Below are positions 25,715-36,237 of a DNA stretch of 64,000 nt, one piece after another (within the stretch, counting starts at the first letter, position 1; every line of letters begins with the position of its first letter). The stretch comes from Sphingobacterium sp. Its GTDB lineage: Bacteria; Bacteroidota; Bacteroidia; Sphingobacteriales; Sphingobacteriaceae. The stretch covers positions 85,747 through 149,746 of the forward strand of contig JAITLV010000121.1 of NCBI GenBank assembly GCA_031277685.1, read 5' to 3'. The notes under the pieces are model-generated. The model was not told where the DNA came from. It did no database searches and saw nothing but the letters and a program-made list of their open reading frames with translations. The translations under genes were made by a program, and so were the position numbers.

Positions 25715-28420
25715 TTATTTATTTAATCTATCGTTTAATTGTTGCTCGTAAAGTGATTGAATTAGCAGTTTTTTATTTTGATTTTCCCAAAAACCAGTAA
25801 CTCTGCCTTTAAGCCTACCTTGGCTTTTTTCTCCCCGCAGGCCTATTGCAAAATTTTGCCCTGATGCCCAAGGTTGTTGAACAGTAGCGCTTTTAACATG
25901 ACAATTCCATACAACCTGCGTCACTCCGGCCCAACCGTGTCCACTGCCCCAATTACCCCGATCCTGAACATTAATTTCACCATCGGTGTCAATTTGTTCG
26001 TATAGTGTGCCCACAGCCCAGCGATGATGTGGCCCAATATCGGCGTGAGTATTTGTTGCAGTGGACAGTCTAAACACATTTGGCCCCAAAGTTCTTGCCC
26101 CAGTCACATAATCATGTCTTCCTTCAGTCGTATATAACGCGCTAAATAAATTGAGTTGTCCGTTATTATTAAATGAATATCTCCGTCCTCCTGTAATTTG
26201 AGATTTGGAATCCAAACAGTTAGATTTTGTTACGGTTACCTGCTTGGCGAGCGCCCCAAGGCTCACGGCAGCATAACCAAAATAGCGAGCCGTAATATTC
26301 CGCACCCATGCATTTTCAATTTTATCCATATCAATTGCAATCCAGGCGTGATTTTCGTCTGTTGCACTAGCAAATTCGGATTCAAAACGTAAATTTTCTA
26401 CACCAACTTCCTGAATACGTCCAGGAAACGTAAAAGGAACTACTGATGCAGAACCAAATTGCGGATCTATAGCCATGACAATTGGATTATCCAAAAACAG
26501 TGTATCTCCGCTAATTGCGGAGATCTTACGTTCAAATTTTAAGTTATATTCTTTGGTCGTCCATTGTTTTGTCCCTTCTCGAGGTACAATTTGATCCATT
26601 TTGATCGCATTTATCCAAGCTTCATTCAGGTCGTAAGATAAGAGCACCTGTTCGTTTACCTGAAAATCACGACTATCGTCTACAATGATGTATTTTCTAC
26701 CAACGGGGATATATTTTTCTGCAATCCTCCGACTTTTAGACTGATCTTCAACATAATTGTCATCACCGACAATTTTCAATAAGCTACGTTGTTGTTGTCC
26801 CGTTCCACGTAATAAGGTTTCTCCTTCAGCCTCCCCCTCGCCTCTTAAGACGATACCGCTGGATTTTATCTGTAAACTCCCTGGTATATTGTAAACTCCT
26901 TTTTTCAAAAGGATTGCTCCTCTATAACCATTTTTACCGAGTGGTCTTGCGGAGATTTCATCAATAGCGGCTTGTATCATCTGCTGATCGGTTCCATCGG
27001 CTGTCGGACGCAACGAAATGACATTGTCAACCTGAGGAAGGGATTGATCTCCCTGATGATAGCCAACCCTACTGAAATCTGGAATCCTATTTCCGTTAAT
27101 ATCGGGGAAATAAATCAATTTTCCTTCAGGATCTTTCCTGACCAAACTTGACTGTGTTCGTTCCGAACGCAAATTTTCTTCTCTGAGCAAGGCTTCCAAA
27201 AAATAATAATCGGCATAACTTAATGGCTTATCCACTTCAGAATTGGAAGGCTTTGATCCGGTACTGTGTAATAAGATAAAACCTTTATTTTTAGCTGGAG
27301 GAGACATGTAATTATCAATTAGATTGGACAATATGGTACGTGCTTTTTTCAAATAATCTTTCCCTTGACTGCTGAATGTACTTAATTCCAATAAGCCTGA
27401 TGCGATGATGGTAGCTGCTGACACATCCCTAGGCTCTTGTGGAATATTGGGTGCGTCAAAATCCCAGTAGGGAATTAGATCCTTAGGCATATGTGGGTGA
27501 GCAAAAAGCCAATGCGCAACTTTCTCCGCTTGCTGCAAGTATTTAGGATCACCTGTTTCACGATAACACATTGTATATCCATAAAGTGCCCATGCCTCCC
27601 CCCGCGCCCAGGTCGATTCATCACTAAACCCTTGATGCGTATTTTTATGTTGTACAGCTCCTGTTGTCGGATTATAATCAATGACGTGGTAGGTGCTATA
27701 ATCCGATCTGAAGTGGTTCTTCATGGTCGTATTGGCATGACTTATTGCAATATGATAATAGGTGGAATCTCCGGTTAATTTGGTCGCTTCAAAAAGCAAT
27801 TCTAAATTAAGCATGTTATCAATGATAACTGGAAAATCCCAACGATGGCTATTATGATCCCAGGAACGGATACATCCGACCTTTGGATTAAATCGTGTTG
27901 CCAAGGTTTTAGCAGATTGGATGATAACATCCCGGTAATGTGGATTGGCAGTTAGCCGATAACCATTGCCAACACTACAAAAAATCTTAAAGCCCATATC
28001 ATGGGTCTTTCCATTATACTGTTCGTCTTCTACCGAGGCTGTTACTTGTCCTGCCAGCTCCTTCCATTTGTGTTTTCCCGATTTCTCATATAAATACCAT
28101 AAAACACCAGGATAAAAACCACTCGTCCAGTCTCCACGTTTAACCGCAACCAAATCGTTATTTTCGTCCAGTGTACGTGGAGATGCTAGCGCGGAATCGT
28201 TCTTTTTTACCAACTGCAATTCCTTATAAAGCAATTGGGACTGCCGATCAGCAAGCTCCCAGGCCCTTTTTAATTGACTTGTAGTCTGCGCATTTATTTC
28301 TTGAATACAATAGAGCATATTGATCAGGCACATTATCCAAATGACAGGCTGTTTGCTCATAACAAAGCGATTCAAAATAGCTAGATATTTTGGTCGCAAC
28401 GGACTCAAATTGGAAATCAT
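25715..28420 (-). CDS. GH88 unsaturated glucuronyl hydrolase fused to a parallel beta-helix (pectate-lyase-like) domain
   Basis: A 901-residue exported protein. Residues about 45-415 are a GH88 alpha/alpha barrel: THDMGFKIF carries Asp141 and VIIDNMLNLELLF carries Asp201, matching in motif and 60-residue spacing the two catalytic Asp of unsaturated glucuronyl hydrolases (88 and 149 in the Bacillus enzyme). Residues about 440-890 form a right-handed beta-helix of pectate-lyase superfamily type (NVISLRPTADGTDQQMIQAA, GVYNIPGSLQIKSSGIVLRG, HADIGPHHRWAVGTLYE). GH88 removes the 4,5-unsaturated uronate left by lyases, so one chain could both cleave and trim. The beta-helix family is not identified. 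The start may be ATG 28360, which gives a cleaner signal peptide (MSKQPVIWIMCLINMLYC). Confidence 0.82.
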   Translation of the reverse strand: MISNLSPLRPKYLAILNRFVMSKQPVIWIMCLINMLYCIQEINAQTTSQLKRAWELADRQSQLLYKELQLVKKNDSALASPRTLDENNDLVAVKRGDWTSGFYPGVLWYLYEKSGKHKWKELAGQVTASVEDEQYNGKTHDMGFKIFCSVGNGYRLTANPHYRDVIIQSAKTLATRFNPKVGCIRSWDHNSHRWDFPVIIDNMLNLELLFEATKLTGDSTYYHIAISHANTTMKNHFRSDYSTYHVIDYNPTTGAVQHKNTHQGFSDESTWARGEAWALYGYTMCYRETGDPKYLQQAEKVAHWLFAHPHMPKDLIPYWDFDAPNIPQEPRDVSAATIIASGLLELSTFSSQGKDYLKKARTILSNLIDNYMSPPAKNKGFILLHSTGSKPSNSEVDKPLSYADYYFLEALLREENLRSERTQSSLVRKDPEGKLIYFPDINGNRIPDFSRVGYHQGDQSLPQVDNVISLRPTADGTDQQMIQAAIDEISARPLGKNGYRGAILLKKGVYNIPGSLQIKSSGIVLRGEGEAEGETLLRGTGQQQRSLLKIVGDDNYVEDQSKSRRIAEKYIPVGRKYIIVDDSRDFQVNEQVLLSYDLNEAWINAIKMDQIVPREGTKQWTTKEYNLKFERKISAISGDTLFLDNPIVMAIDPQFGSASVVPFTFPGRIQEVGVENLRFESEFASATDENHAWIAIDMDKIENAWVRNITARYFGYAAVSLGALAKQVTVTKSNCLDSKSQITGGRRYSFNNNGQLNLFSALYTTEGRHDYVTGARTLGPNVFRLSTATNTHADIGPHHRWAVGTLYEQIDTDGEINVQDRGNWGSGHGWAGVTQVVWNCHVKSATVQQPWASGQNFAIGLRGEKSQGRLKGRVTGFWENQNKKLLIQSLYEQQLNDRLNK

Positions 28421-28482
28421 ATTACATTTAGGTTTGTTTAAATAAAAGGTTAATTGGTGAAATTTCTATCTAATTAAAATAA

Positions 28483-29670
28483 CTATAACCAGATTAAAGG
28501 ATTGCGAATGGGCAGGTTACGGATAACCTCTTCTTCTGTTGGGGCATGATCAAGATCAGACCAGATCTGCAAATAGGCATTGTCATCGTAAGCATTTGAT
28601 GCAAAAACAAGAGCGGGGTGAGCGATGGGCCATTGATCCCAATACATGACATCTTTCTGATAAGGCCATTTATTCTTATCACTGATGTAAGGAACCATAA
28701 AATCTATCCCTTTCCTGATTGTACGCCCGTCAGGCAAAGTATACATCCACAGCGATTCGTTTTCTGTGGACAAGATATGGCAAATCATTGTCATCGCATC
28801 TAGATTAAAAAGGGAATATCCATAAGGCTTTGTCCTTTGCAACTCTCGCGGGAAGCTACCGTTTTTTTCCATCTGATTAGGTAATAAAACTGTTTGGTAG
28901 CGTTCCCTACACAGGTTAAGCAAGGCCTTATCCTGTACTAAACTAGCGAAGGAAGCCACCTGCATCACCCAGCAGGTTCCATGATTGTTTGCCGCGTTCA
29001 TTTCATCTTTACCATATTGATGCGCTGTCAACCAGCGTAAATAAGCGACAAACCAACGATGGATAGCATCTTTGGCTGACTGTGGAAAGTTGGGATCATT
29101 TTCCATGACTTTTACCCCTTGTGCCACTTCCATTAAATGAATGGTATCAATAATACCAATACCTCGACCTGTGAAACGCCCCTGCACAGCCTGAGCATAC
29201 AGAAGATTTGGATTCATCATCGTTTCTGTATCGATAAACCAAGCCTTCAAATGAACAAGTGCCTGTTGTACATATTTTTTATCAGGATGTATACGATAAG
29301 CAGAAGCTAACGCACCAATAATTTGACTAAAGCGGATCATGGCTTTTCGATGCGCAACAAAATTCGCAGGATTGCTCATACCGTCCCGTTGAATATAGGG
29401 TGCATTAATGTCTGTTGGATCTGGCCACCAGTAATCACCCTCAGAATAAAAGTCATGAATGCCGCCAGAACTTCGTACAGCGGGGTATGCTGTCACTGTC
29501 AAAGGTTTTTGCTTCATGGCCCATTTAGATTGTTTTCTTATAATAGGACGCAAAACTGTTATTATTTTTCGATCGAAAGGTCCTTCATGTGCCTCCACTC
29601 TTGTTAATGCGGGAAGCAACACAATCCCAATACAAACGTAAATCAGTTTAAAAATTGATTTTGAATTCAT
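28483..29670 (-). CDS. Alginate-lyase-superfamily polysaccharide lyase, PL38-like
   Basis: A 395-residue exported protein with signal peptide (IYVCIGIVLLPALTRVEA) and an alpha/alpha-toroid alginate-lyase (PF05426-type) fold. Key signatures are GGIHDFYSEGDYWWPDP (69-85), FVAHRKAM, NLLYAQAVQGRFTGRGIGIIDT and the catalytic ANNHGTCW around Asn229-His230, plus FPRELQRTKPYGYSLFNLDA. This pattern resembles family PL38, whose known members act on glucuronan or alginate. It should cleave a beta-1,4-linked uronate polymer and leave unsaturated ends for the GH88 fusion encoded 62 bp downstream. Family subassignment comes from memory and is less sure than the superfamily. Confidence 0.8.
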   Translation of the reverse strand: MNSKSIFKLIYVCIGIVLLPALTRVEAHEGPFDRKIITVLRPIIRKQSKWAMKQKPLTVTAYPAVRSSGGIHDFYSEGDYWWPDPTDINAPYIQRDGMSNPANFVAHRKAMIRFSQIIGALASAYRIHPDKKYVQQALVHLKAWFIDTETMMNPNLLYAQAVQGRFTGRGIGIIDTIHLMEVAQGVKVMENDPNFPQSAKDAIHRWFVAYLRWLTAHQYGKDEMNAANNHGTCWVMQVASFASLVQDKALLNLCRERYQTVLLPNQMEKNGSFPRELQRTKPYGYSLFNLDAMTMICHILSTENESLWMYTLPDGRTIRKGIDFMVPYISDKNKWPYQKDVMYWDQWPIAHPALVFASNAYDDNAYLQIWSDLDHAPTEEEVIRNLPIRNPLIWL

Positions 29671-29683
29671 TTCCTTCGGTTAA

Positions 29684-32254
29684 TTATAGGGGAATAATAC
29701 GATACGTTTTGCCTTTGACCGTTTGAAATTCGATTTCAAAGGTCTTTTTATCCGGTAGTGCCAGTAGTTTAGTTCGATCACTGATATGATATTTCAAAGG
29801 GTTGGGTTTATACAGCAATTCATTGTCAGCGATGGAGGGTCTATTTCCATCCTGTCCGATTACTTTTACAGGAATGGGGGTTCGCAACCGACATATACCA
29901 CCAATATTGGAAACAATAAGTGCCTGTTGTAATTTGGTGTTATGCCAATCTATGTCTACTGTAAAATTTCCCCTTGCTTTTATTCCCTTGATAGACCCTT
30001 CCGACCATTCATCAGGTAAGGCTGGTAATAGATGGACAGCACCATCGTGACTTTGCAAAAGCATCTCAGTCATTCCGGCTGTTGCGCCAAAATTACCATC
30101 AATCTGAAAAGGTGGATGTGCATCAAACAAATTTGGATATGCACCGCCACCACTCATTTGAGCACGGTCCAGTTTGGGATCAATATAATTCAGTGCATCC
30201 TTTAAAATTTTATATGCGTGGTTTCCATCCTGTAATCTTGCCCACCAGTTTGTTTTCCAGGCCATCGACCAACCTGTACTCACATCACCCCGCATAAGCA
30301 AAGACTGCTTGGCAGCAGCGGCCAGTTCCTCATTTTCTGTCAGACTAATCTGGTTACCAGGGTATAATCCGAACAGGTGTGAGATATGCCGATGTTGATC
30401 TTTTGGGTCATCCCAATCTTTAAACCATTCTTGCAGCTGACCATATTGCCCCACCTGATAAGGATACAATTTTGCATTTGCCTGCTCCAATATCGATCTA
30501 AATTCAGGATCAATTCCCAAGACGTTACTGGAGCGAATAACCGCTGTAAATAACTCGCGAATAATCGCCATATCCATGGTGGATGCCATCGTTAATTGGT
30601 ATTCCTTGCCAGCTATTTTAATTGTATTTTCAGGCGAAGTAGAAGGATTTGTGATCAGATAGTTATTTTCAGGGTCAGCGATTAACCAATGTAACATAAA
30701 TTGAGCCGCACCTTTCATTAGTGGATAAGCTTTATTTTGGAGAAAAAACTTATCTCCTGTAAAGCGATAATGCTCCCAGAGGTGTGTACTGAACCAGGCA
30801 GCAGCCATTGGCCAGGCAGACCAACGTGGCATACCTTTAGGATCCCAGTCATACCCCCCTGGAGGTGAAGTTTTGGCCCATAGATCCGAATTATGATGCA
30901 CGACCCAGCCTTCCTTTATATTGTAATTTACAGCAGCAGTTTTGGCGCCATTGACAGCAAGCTCCTCCATAAAATCAAAGAGAGGTAAATGGCATTCGGA
31001 CAGATTTGTATTTTCGGCCAACCAATAATTCATTTCTGTATTAATATTTGTGGTGTAATTACTTCCCCAGGGCGGTTGCACATGATCGTTCCAAATTCCC
31101 TGCAAATTTGCAGGTCTTCCTCCTGGTCTTGAACTGGCAATCAACAGATAACGTCCAAAATGATAATACAAAGTCAATAAATCTAGATCTGTTGGTCCTT
31201 TTGAAAACTGCATAATCCGCTGATCGGTCGGTAAATTTGCATGTGTAGAGGTACCAGCCAATTGAAAATCCACCCGGTTAAACAAGCTCCTGTAATCCTT
31301 TTGATGATCAGCTAGCAACGTTTGGAAGTTTTTTGATCCAATCTGTTTCAATAGTTTGTCAACAGCTGTTTTTACATCTTTACCAGCCTGACTGGGTGAC
31401 TTGTCAAAACCATTGAAACTTGTCGCCTCTGTCAAGACCAATAGCACTTGGTCGGCACCGATAATACGAAGCCTATCTTTATCTTGTTGTACCTTCCCTC
31501 CCTTTGCCTCTACTTTGACCCGCATTTCAAAGGTCATGCCTTTTCCAGAGATACTGTCATAAACAACTTGTTTGGGTTCATAATCCCTATTTGCGACAAA
31601 GCTAGGTGCTTTGCCCACCAGGCTCAGTATATTGTCTCCAAGTGCAGAAACACGACTTCTCAGTTTACTCGTCATGGACAGATCTAATGAGATTGATTTA
31701 GCCTTATTTGCTTTCAGACGAATGACCAAGGCCCTATCTGGGTAACTGACAAAACTTTCCCTTTGGTATCGAACACCCTGGTATACATAACTTATGGTAC
31801 TAAGCGCCTGTTTCAGATCCAGGTTTCTCCGGTAATCTTTTACCGCTTTCTCATCGTGATGAAAATCTAACCATAGGTCACCCATTGGTAAATAGCGCGC
31901 CGAATAGGGACCTTGCATTTTCTTCCAGCGTACAGCAGCCTCCTCATATTTACCTGCAAAAATAGCCTCACGAACTGAAGGCAAGATCTGTGGTCCATCG
32001 GGGTTATTACCAGCCTCAGGTTCCCCTGACCACAGGGTATTATCGTTAATTTGAAAACGATCCTTCGCTATTCCCCCAAAGACCATTGCTCCTGTCGTAC
32101 CATTACCCAAGGGTAAAGCTTCTTCCCAATATGATGCGGGTTTATCGTACCACAGCTCGAGCTTTTTGGCATTTTGCTGCGCGAGACCGTAATTTGCCAT
32201 CCCCGTCATACCAACCAATAGAAACAAACTCAGACTAGCATTTAATTTTATCAT
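29684..32254 (-). CDS. GH95 alpha-L-fucosidase (or alpha-L-galactosidase)
   Basis: An 856-residue exported enzyme (signal peptide to about residue 25) with the full GH95 layout: an N-terminal beta-super-sandwich ([31 protein letters not shown], shown in parts), the helical linker and an (alpha/alpha)6 barrel. [20 protein letters not shown] (about residue 405), WHTNWWAR-like [12 protein letters not shown] and the late [21 protein letters not shown] are all family hallmarks. GH95 inverts alpha-1,2-fucosyl bonds; some members act on alpha-L-galactose. It follows the GH2 gene by 5 bp. Confidence 0.92.
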   Translation of the reverse strand: MIKLNASLSLFLLVGMTGMANYGLAQQNAKKLELWYDKPASYWEEALPLGNGTTGAMVFGGIAKDRFQINDNTLWSGEPEAGNNPDGPQILPSVREAIFAGKYEEAAVRWKKMQGPYSARYLPMGDLWLDFHHDEKAVKDYRRNLDLKQALSTISYVYQGVRYQRESFVSYPDRALVIRLKANKAKSISLDLSMTSKLRSRVSALGDNILSLVGKAPSFVANRDYEPKQVVYDSISGKGMTFEMRVKVEAKGGKVQQDKDRLRIIGADQVLLVLTEATSFNGFDKSPSQAGKDVKTAVDKLLKQIGSKNFQTLLADHQKDYRSLFNRVDFQLAGTSTHANLPTDQRIMQFSKGPTDLDLLTLYYHFGRYLLIASSRPGGRPANLQGIWNDHVQPPWGSNYTTNINTEMNYWLAENTNLSECHLPLFDFMEELAVNGAKTAAVNYNIKEGWVVHHNSDLWAKTSPPGGYDWDPKGMPRWSAWPMAAAWFSTHLWEHYRFTGDKFFLQNKAYPLMKGAAQFMLHWLIADPENNYLITNPSTSPENTIKIAGKEYQLTMASTMDMAIIRELFTAVIRSSNVLGIDPEFRSILEQANAKLYPYQVGQYGQLQEWFKDWDDPKDQHRHISHLFGLYPGNQISLTENEELAAAAKQSLLMRGDVSTGWSMAWKTNWWARLQDGNHAYKILKDALNYIDPKLDRAQMSGGGAYPNLFDAHPPFQIDGNFGATAGMTEMLLQSHDGAVHLLPALPDEWSEGSIKGIKARGNFTVDIDWHNTKLQQALIVSNIGGICRLRTPIPVKVIGQDGNRPSIADNELLYKPNPLKYHISDRTKLLALPDKKTFEIEFQTVKGKTYRIIPL

Positions 32255-32259
32255 GATCC

Positions 32260-34734
32260 TTATTTTTCGATTGTCAACAAAGTACTTTTTAATTCATCCA
32301 GACGTCCTGATACAACAGTTTTTCCAGCAGGCAAATGAAGACGTATCAAAGCTCTTCCATTGTAAGCCTGCACTTTTCTCGATCCTGCTGAGGTTCCTTG
32401 ATCAATGATCAATTCGCCATCCCCCGTTGCACCAAAATAGATCCAGTTTTTAGCATCCAGACAGGGAACATTATCCCTATCCAGCACTTGTGCCTGCACC
32501 GTTATGATCTCGCCTTCACGGGCAATTTCTTCTAAACGTAATTTTGCAGGCTTATCCCAGCGCTGTGTCTGATATACTTGTTCAATTTGGTCTATCAGCT
32601 GCTCTTTACCATTTTTGGCAACAGCCTTGATCTGATTGTTTCCTTCACGCAATTTCACCATCCAACGTAGTCCGGCAGCAGGGAAGTCCTTGCTATCTCT
32701 TTTCTTTATCCCTTGACTTTCACCATTGATAAATAGTTCGACTTCTTTCGCATTTGAATACACTTTAATCATCTTATTTTCGTCCTTTTCTCCCCAACGG
32801 ACCGGCCATGTGTGTCCATAGATATGCAGCATAGGTTTCTCCGTCCAATACGACTGGAATACATAATAGGACTCCTTTTTGGTAAAATCACGTTCCACAA
32901 CACCTTTTTGGTTAACATACGGAACCGGATTCTCTGGTCGTACAGGTGTAGAGAAATCTTTAAAGGGCCAATAGGCAGTACCCGTAAGCCAAGGCATGGT
33001 TTCCTGTTCTTTTAGATGCCAATCGATCAGATTACAGATATAACTTTCACTCCAATCACCATCTTTGGAAACTCTTGCCGCTCCCCCGACCAGTGACGCA
33101 TCCCCAGCCCGTTCATCAGTCGTACCGTCACCGCCTATTTTCGCCAATGCCCGATCAGGGTCTTCAGCATGGCGTCGGGCATGACTATCTCCCCCCCACT
33201 CCACATGAAGAAAATGTTTGACTTTTTTCATTTCCTCGGTCGACGCAGCCTTATAGTCCGTATACACGCCACGATACCAACCAGCCCAGATAGAGGGTGA
33301 ATACACATCAACAATATCTTTACAAAAGTCACAGCGCCTTATCGCTGTTTTTCGGCTGGGATCCAATTGATGGGAAAGGCTATTTAATTCGCGCATAAAT
33401 GATCTGATCTTTTCTTTATCAAATTCAGGAAAATCACCCGGCCAATCATTTTCATTACCGAGTCCCCAAATGATAATTGAAGGATGATTATAATGCTGCT
33501 CAATCATATTGGTCAACATTCGCTTTGCCTGCTGCTGATAGACCTCGCCCCCTAAGCCTCCACGGCACCAAGGAATTTCCTCCCAGACAAGAATACCAAG
33601 ACTATCACAAGCTTCAAGAACTTTACGGCTTTGCTGATAATGGCCCAATCGAATAAAATTGACGCCCATGTCTTTCATCATGATCATTTCTTGCAGAATC
33701 TGCGCATCCGTCATCGCCGCTGCTACACCAGCATGATCTTCATGACGATGAGTACCCCGAAGCAAAAGCCGTTTTCCATTTAATAAAAAGGGACCATTAT
33801 CTTTAAACGCTATATGTCGAAAACCAAAGAGACTCTCTTCTCTGAACGTTTGCCCATCACTTTTGACGATTGTCACCAGGCGATATAATGCCGGATGATC
33901 GGGACTCCACAACTGTGGTTTCTTTACAGTCAGTTTCCCAAAATCAAATTGACTTCCTTCTGCACTGATGGTAGGTTTTTGACTCGACACCAATTTACCA
34001 GAGGGATCATAAAGCTGTGTTTCGACATCAAAACTTGTACTGTACAAGGGGGCTAGCATCCGACCACTGATCTGTAATATACCTTGTTTCCCATCCCGAT
34101 CCACACTCGGTGCCACGAACACCTTTTCTAAAGCCACCTGAGGAACATATTTCAGATTCAAGTGACGATAGATACCTCCATAGAGATTAAAATCGGATAA
34201 ATCCGAGGGAATCATCTCCAGATCCCGCGAATTATCTACACGAATAGCAATAGGTATTTTCCCTTTAAATTGCGTTTTATAGGCGGCTGTTTTTTTAAAT
34301 TTTTCAACAGCTTCCGTAATATCTACGGTCCATTCATCATATCCACCCACGTGCTCACCGACTTTTATGGTATGGATATATACCACAGACTTTTGACCCG
34401 CCCCCTCAAAATGAAGTAAAGTTCGACCATTGGGATAAGGATTTTCAATGGCCAATGTTTTCCTATACCAAGCTGGCCCCTGATAATAATTGACATCTGG
34501 GGCAACAGCATCCAGCGCATTGTAACAATGAGGCAAACTAACCATTTGCCATAGCGGTACCGATTCTGGATTACCCGCTCCAACAGGTCTCACAGCTTCC
34601 CAAACGCCACCAAGGTCGCTCTTTAGAAAGTCCCAGTTCTGATCAATTCGTTTTGACTCCTGCGCCTGGAGCTGTAAAGCTCCGAACCCCAAAAGCAGTG
34701 CAAGTATTTTATAAAATTTATGTTCTTTTATCAT
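32260..34734 (-). CDS. GH2 glycoside hydrolase (beta-galactosidase or beta-glucuronidase type)
   Basis: An 824-residue exported GH2 enzyme (signal peptide [24 protein letters not shown]). It has an N-terminal jelly roll (about 28-200; [22 protein letters not shown]), an Ig-like domain, the TIM barrel (about 310-600) and a C-terminal DUF4982-like domain. The acid/base is Glu429 in [13 protein letters not shown] and the nucleophile Glu512 in HVEWGGDS. The region [20 protein letters not shown] is typical of Bacteroidota GH2 beta-galactosidases. Specificity between galactose and glucuronate cannot be settled by eye. Confidence 0.9.
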   Translation of the reverse strand: MIKEHKFYKILALLLGFGALQLQAQESKRIDQNWDFLKSDLGGVWEAVRPVGAGNPESVPLWQMVSLPHCYNALDAVAPDVNYYQGPAWYRKTLAIENPYPNGRTLLHFEGAGQKSVVYIHTIKVGEHVGGYDEWTVDITEAVEKFKKTAAYKTQFKGKIPIAIRVDNSRDLEMIPSDLSDFNLYGGIYRHLNLKYVPQVALEKVFVAPSVDRDGKQGILQISGRMLAPLYSTSFDVETQLYDPSGKLVSSQKPTISAEGSQFDFGKLTVKKPQLWSPDHPALYRLVTIVKSDGQTFREESLFGFRHIAFKDNGPFLLNGKRLLLRGTHRHEDHAGVAAAMTDAQILQEMIMMKDMGVNFIRLGHYQQSRKVLEACDSLGILVWEEIPWCRGGLGGEVYQQQAKRMLTNMIEQHYNHPSIIIWGLGNENDWPGDFPEFDKEKIRSFMRELNSLSHQLDPSRKTAIRRCDFCKDIVDVYSPSIWAGWYRGVYTDYKAASTEEMKKVKHFLHVEWGGDSHARRHAEDPDRALAKIGGDGTTDERAGDASLVGGAARVSKDGDWSESYICNLIDWHLKEQETMPWLTGTAYWPFKDFSTPVRPENPVPYVNQKGVVERDFTKKESYYVFQSYWTEKPMLHIYGHTWPVRWGEKDENKMIKVYSNAKEVELFINGESQGIKKRDSKDFPAAGLRWMVKLREGNNQIKAVAKNGKEQLIDQIEQVYQTQRWDKPAKLRLEEIAREGEIITVQAQVLDRDNVPCLDAKNWIYFGATGDGELIIDQGTSAGSRKVQAYNGRALIRLHLPAGKTVVSGRLDELKSTLLTIEK

Positions 34735-34770
34735 TAACGTGATTCTCTTTTCTTAATCCTTATAGCTAGG

Positions 34771-36225
34771 TTATTCGTCTAAAGCCCCGGTTTTCATCTT
34801 TTTTGCAGCGGACACCTTATCTTTTTTTAAAGTTCCTGTTATTTCAATTTTGATCACCGTAGCAACTGGATCAATTGCTTGTTTGGGAACCTCAATTTTG
34901 ATCTCATCAGCCTGCGACTTTACTTGTAGTATTTTACCGTTTGCCAAAAGACTGGCTTTTGAAACCTTATTCTTTATAGGAAGGATGATTTTTCCGTCTT
35001 GCGGCCAGTCAAAGACTGTAATATAAAGCAAGGTATTTTTTCCTTGGGTTTTCATTGTACATCTCCCCCATTCAAAGGGCTGCAAAGGACTACTTTTTGT
35101 TGCATAAATGGCCTCACTGTTGACTTTCATCCACTTACCTATTGTTTCCAATCGGTCTATACTTTCTTGTGGAAAGGTACCATCGGGTTTGGGTCCAACA
35201 TTGAGCAAATAATTTCCACCCTTTGAGGCAATATCTACCAGATTACGAATCAATGTTTCTGCCGGCTTCCACTTATGATCAGATGTACGGAATCCCCAGG
35301 TTCCATTCATGGTCATACAGGTTTCCCAATGTTTCCCCTCCAGTTCGCTCCAGTCTGGAATTTTCTGTTCCGGAGTTTTTGTGTCGCCGGGGAAGTTTGG
35401 TCTCTTCAAACGATCGTTGGTGATGATATTAGGCTGCAGGCGCAATTGATCCTGTAACATAGTTGCAGCTTCATCAGTCATATTCGTCGGTGTATCCCAC
35501 CACAATACAGAAATGTCGCCGTAATTGCTCAATAGTTCTTTCACCTGTGGTACAGACACATTTTTGATGTAATCATCAAAACTCGCAGTCTCCTGCTTTG
35601 GATCCCAACGGCCCTTATGCGCTAAGGTATAGGCATCAATTTTAGCCGAGTCTGGATTAGGCCAGCCTTCACGCATTAATTTCCGCGCCGCTGAGCCGCC
35701 CGGATTATTCCAATCCTGTGCCTGTGAATAATAGAACCCCAATTTGATTCCATACTTCTTACAGGCTGCGGCCAACGGTTTTAACAGATCCTTACCATAA
35801 GGTGTCGCATCTACCATATTCCATTTGCTGGTCTTTGTTTCAAATAATGCAAAACCATCATGATGTTTAGCTGTAATAATAAGGTATTTCATGCCCGCAT
35901 CCTTTGCCATACGTACCCATTCGTCGGGGTTGTACTGGACGGGATTGAATTGGCGAGCCATAGCCTGGTATTCGTCCACTGGAATTTTTGACCGGTTCAT
36001 AATCCATTCTGCACCGCCTCTAGCCTGCTCATGCCCCTGATAGACACCGCCAAATTGCGCATATACCCCCCAGTGAATAAACATGCCAAATCTGGCCTCT
36101 TCCCACCATTTCATCCGTAAGCTATCAGGGAGCTTATTTTCTTGCGCGATGGATATACTATTGCATATCCCTAAGATCAGAAGAAGCAGGATAGCTATGC
36201 TATGCCTATGAAGTTTAGTTCTCAT
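34771..36225 (-). CDS. GH29 alpha-L-fucosidase
   Basis: A 484-residue exported retaining fucosidase. Family motifs are WWEEARFGMFIHWGVYAQF (40-58), YLIITAKHHDGFALFETKTS (114-133), GFYYSQAQDWNN and ISVLWWDTPTNM, where Asp244 is the expected nucleophile, followed by GGNYLLNVGPKPDGTFP. A C-terminal beta-sandwich follows. With the GH95 encoded downstream it should remove terminal alpha-L-fucose in more than one linkage. It begins 12 bp after the SusD stop. Confidence 0.92.
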   Translation of the reverse strand: MRTKLHRHSIAILLLLILGICNSISIAQENKLPDSLRMKWWEEARFGMFIHWGVYAQFGGVYQGHEQARGGAEWIMNRSKIPVDEYQAMARQFNPVQYNPDEWVRMAKDAGMKYLIITAKHHDGFALFETKTSKWNMVDATPYGKDLLKPLAAACKKYGIKLGFYYSQAQDWNNPGGSAARKLMREGWPNPDSAKIDAYTLAHKGRWDPKQETASFDDYIKNVSVPQVKELLSNYGDISVLWWDTPTNMTDEAATMLQDQLRLQPNIITNDRLKRPNFPGDTKTPEQKIPDWSELEGKHWETCMTMNGTWGFRTSDHKWKPAETLIRNLVDIASKGGNYLLNVGPKPDGTFPQESIDRLETIGKWMKVNSEAIYATKSSPLQPFEWGRCTMKTQGKNTLLYITVFDWPQDGKIILPIKNKVSKASLLANGKILQVKSQADEIKIEVPKQAIDPVATVIKIEITGTLKKDKVSAAKKMKTGALDE

Positions 36226-36237
36226 ACCTATTATCTT

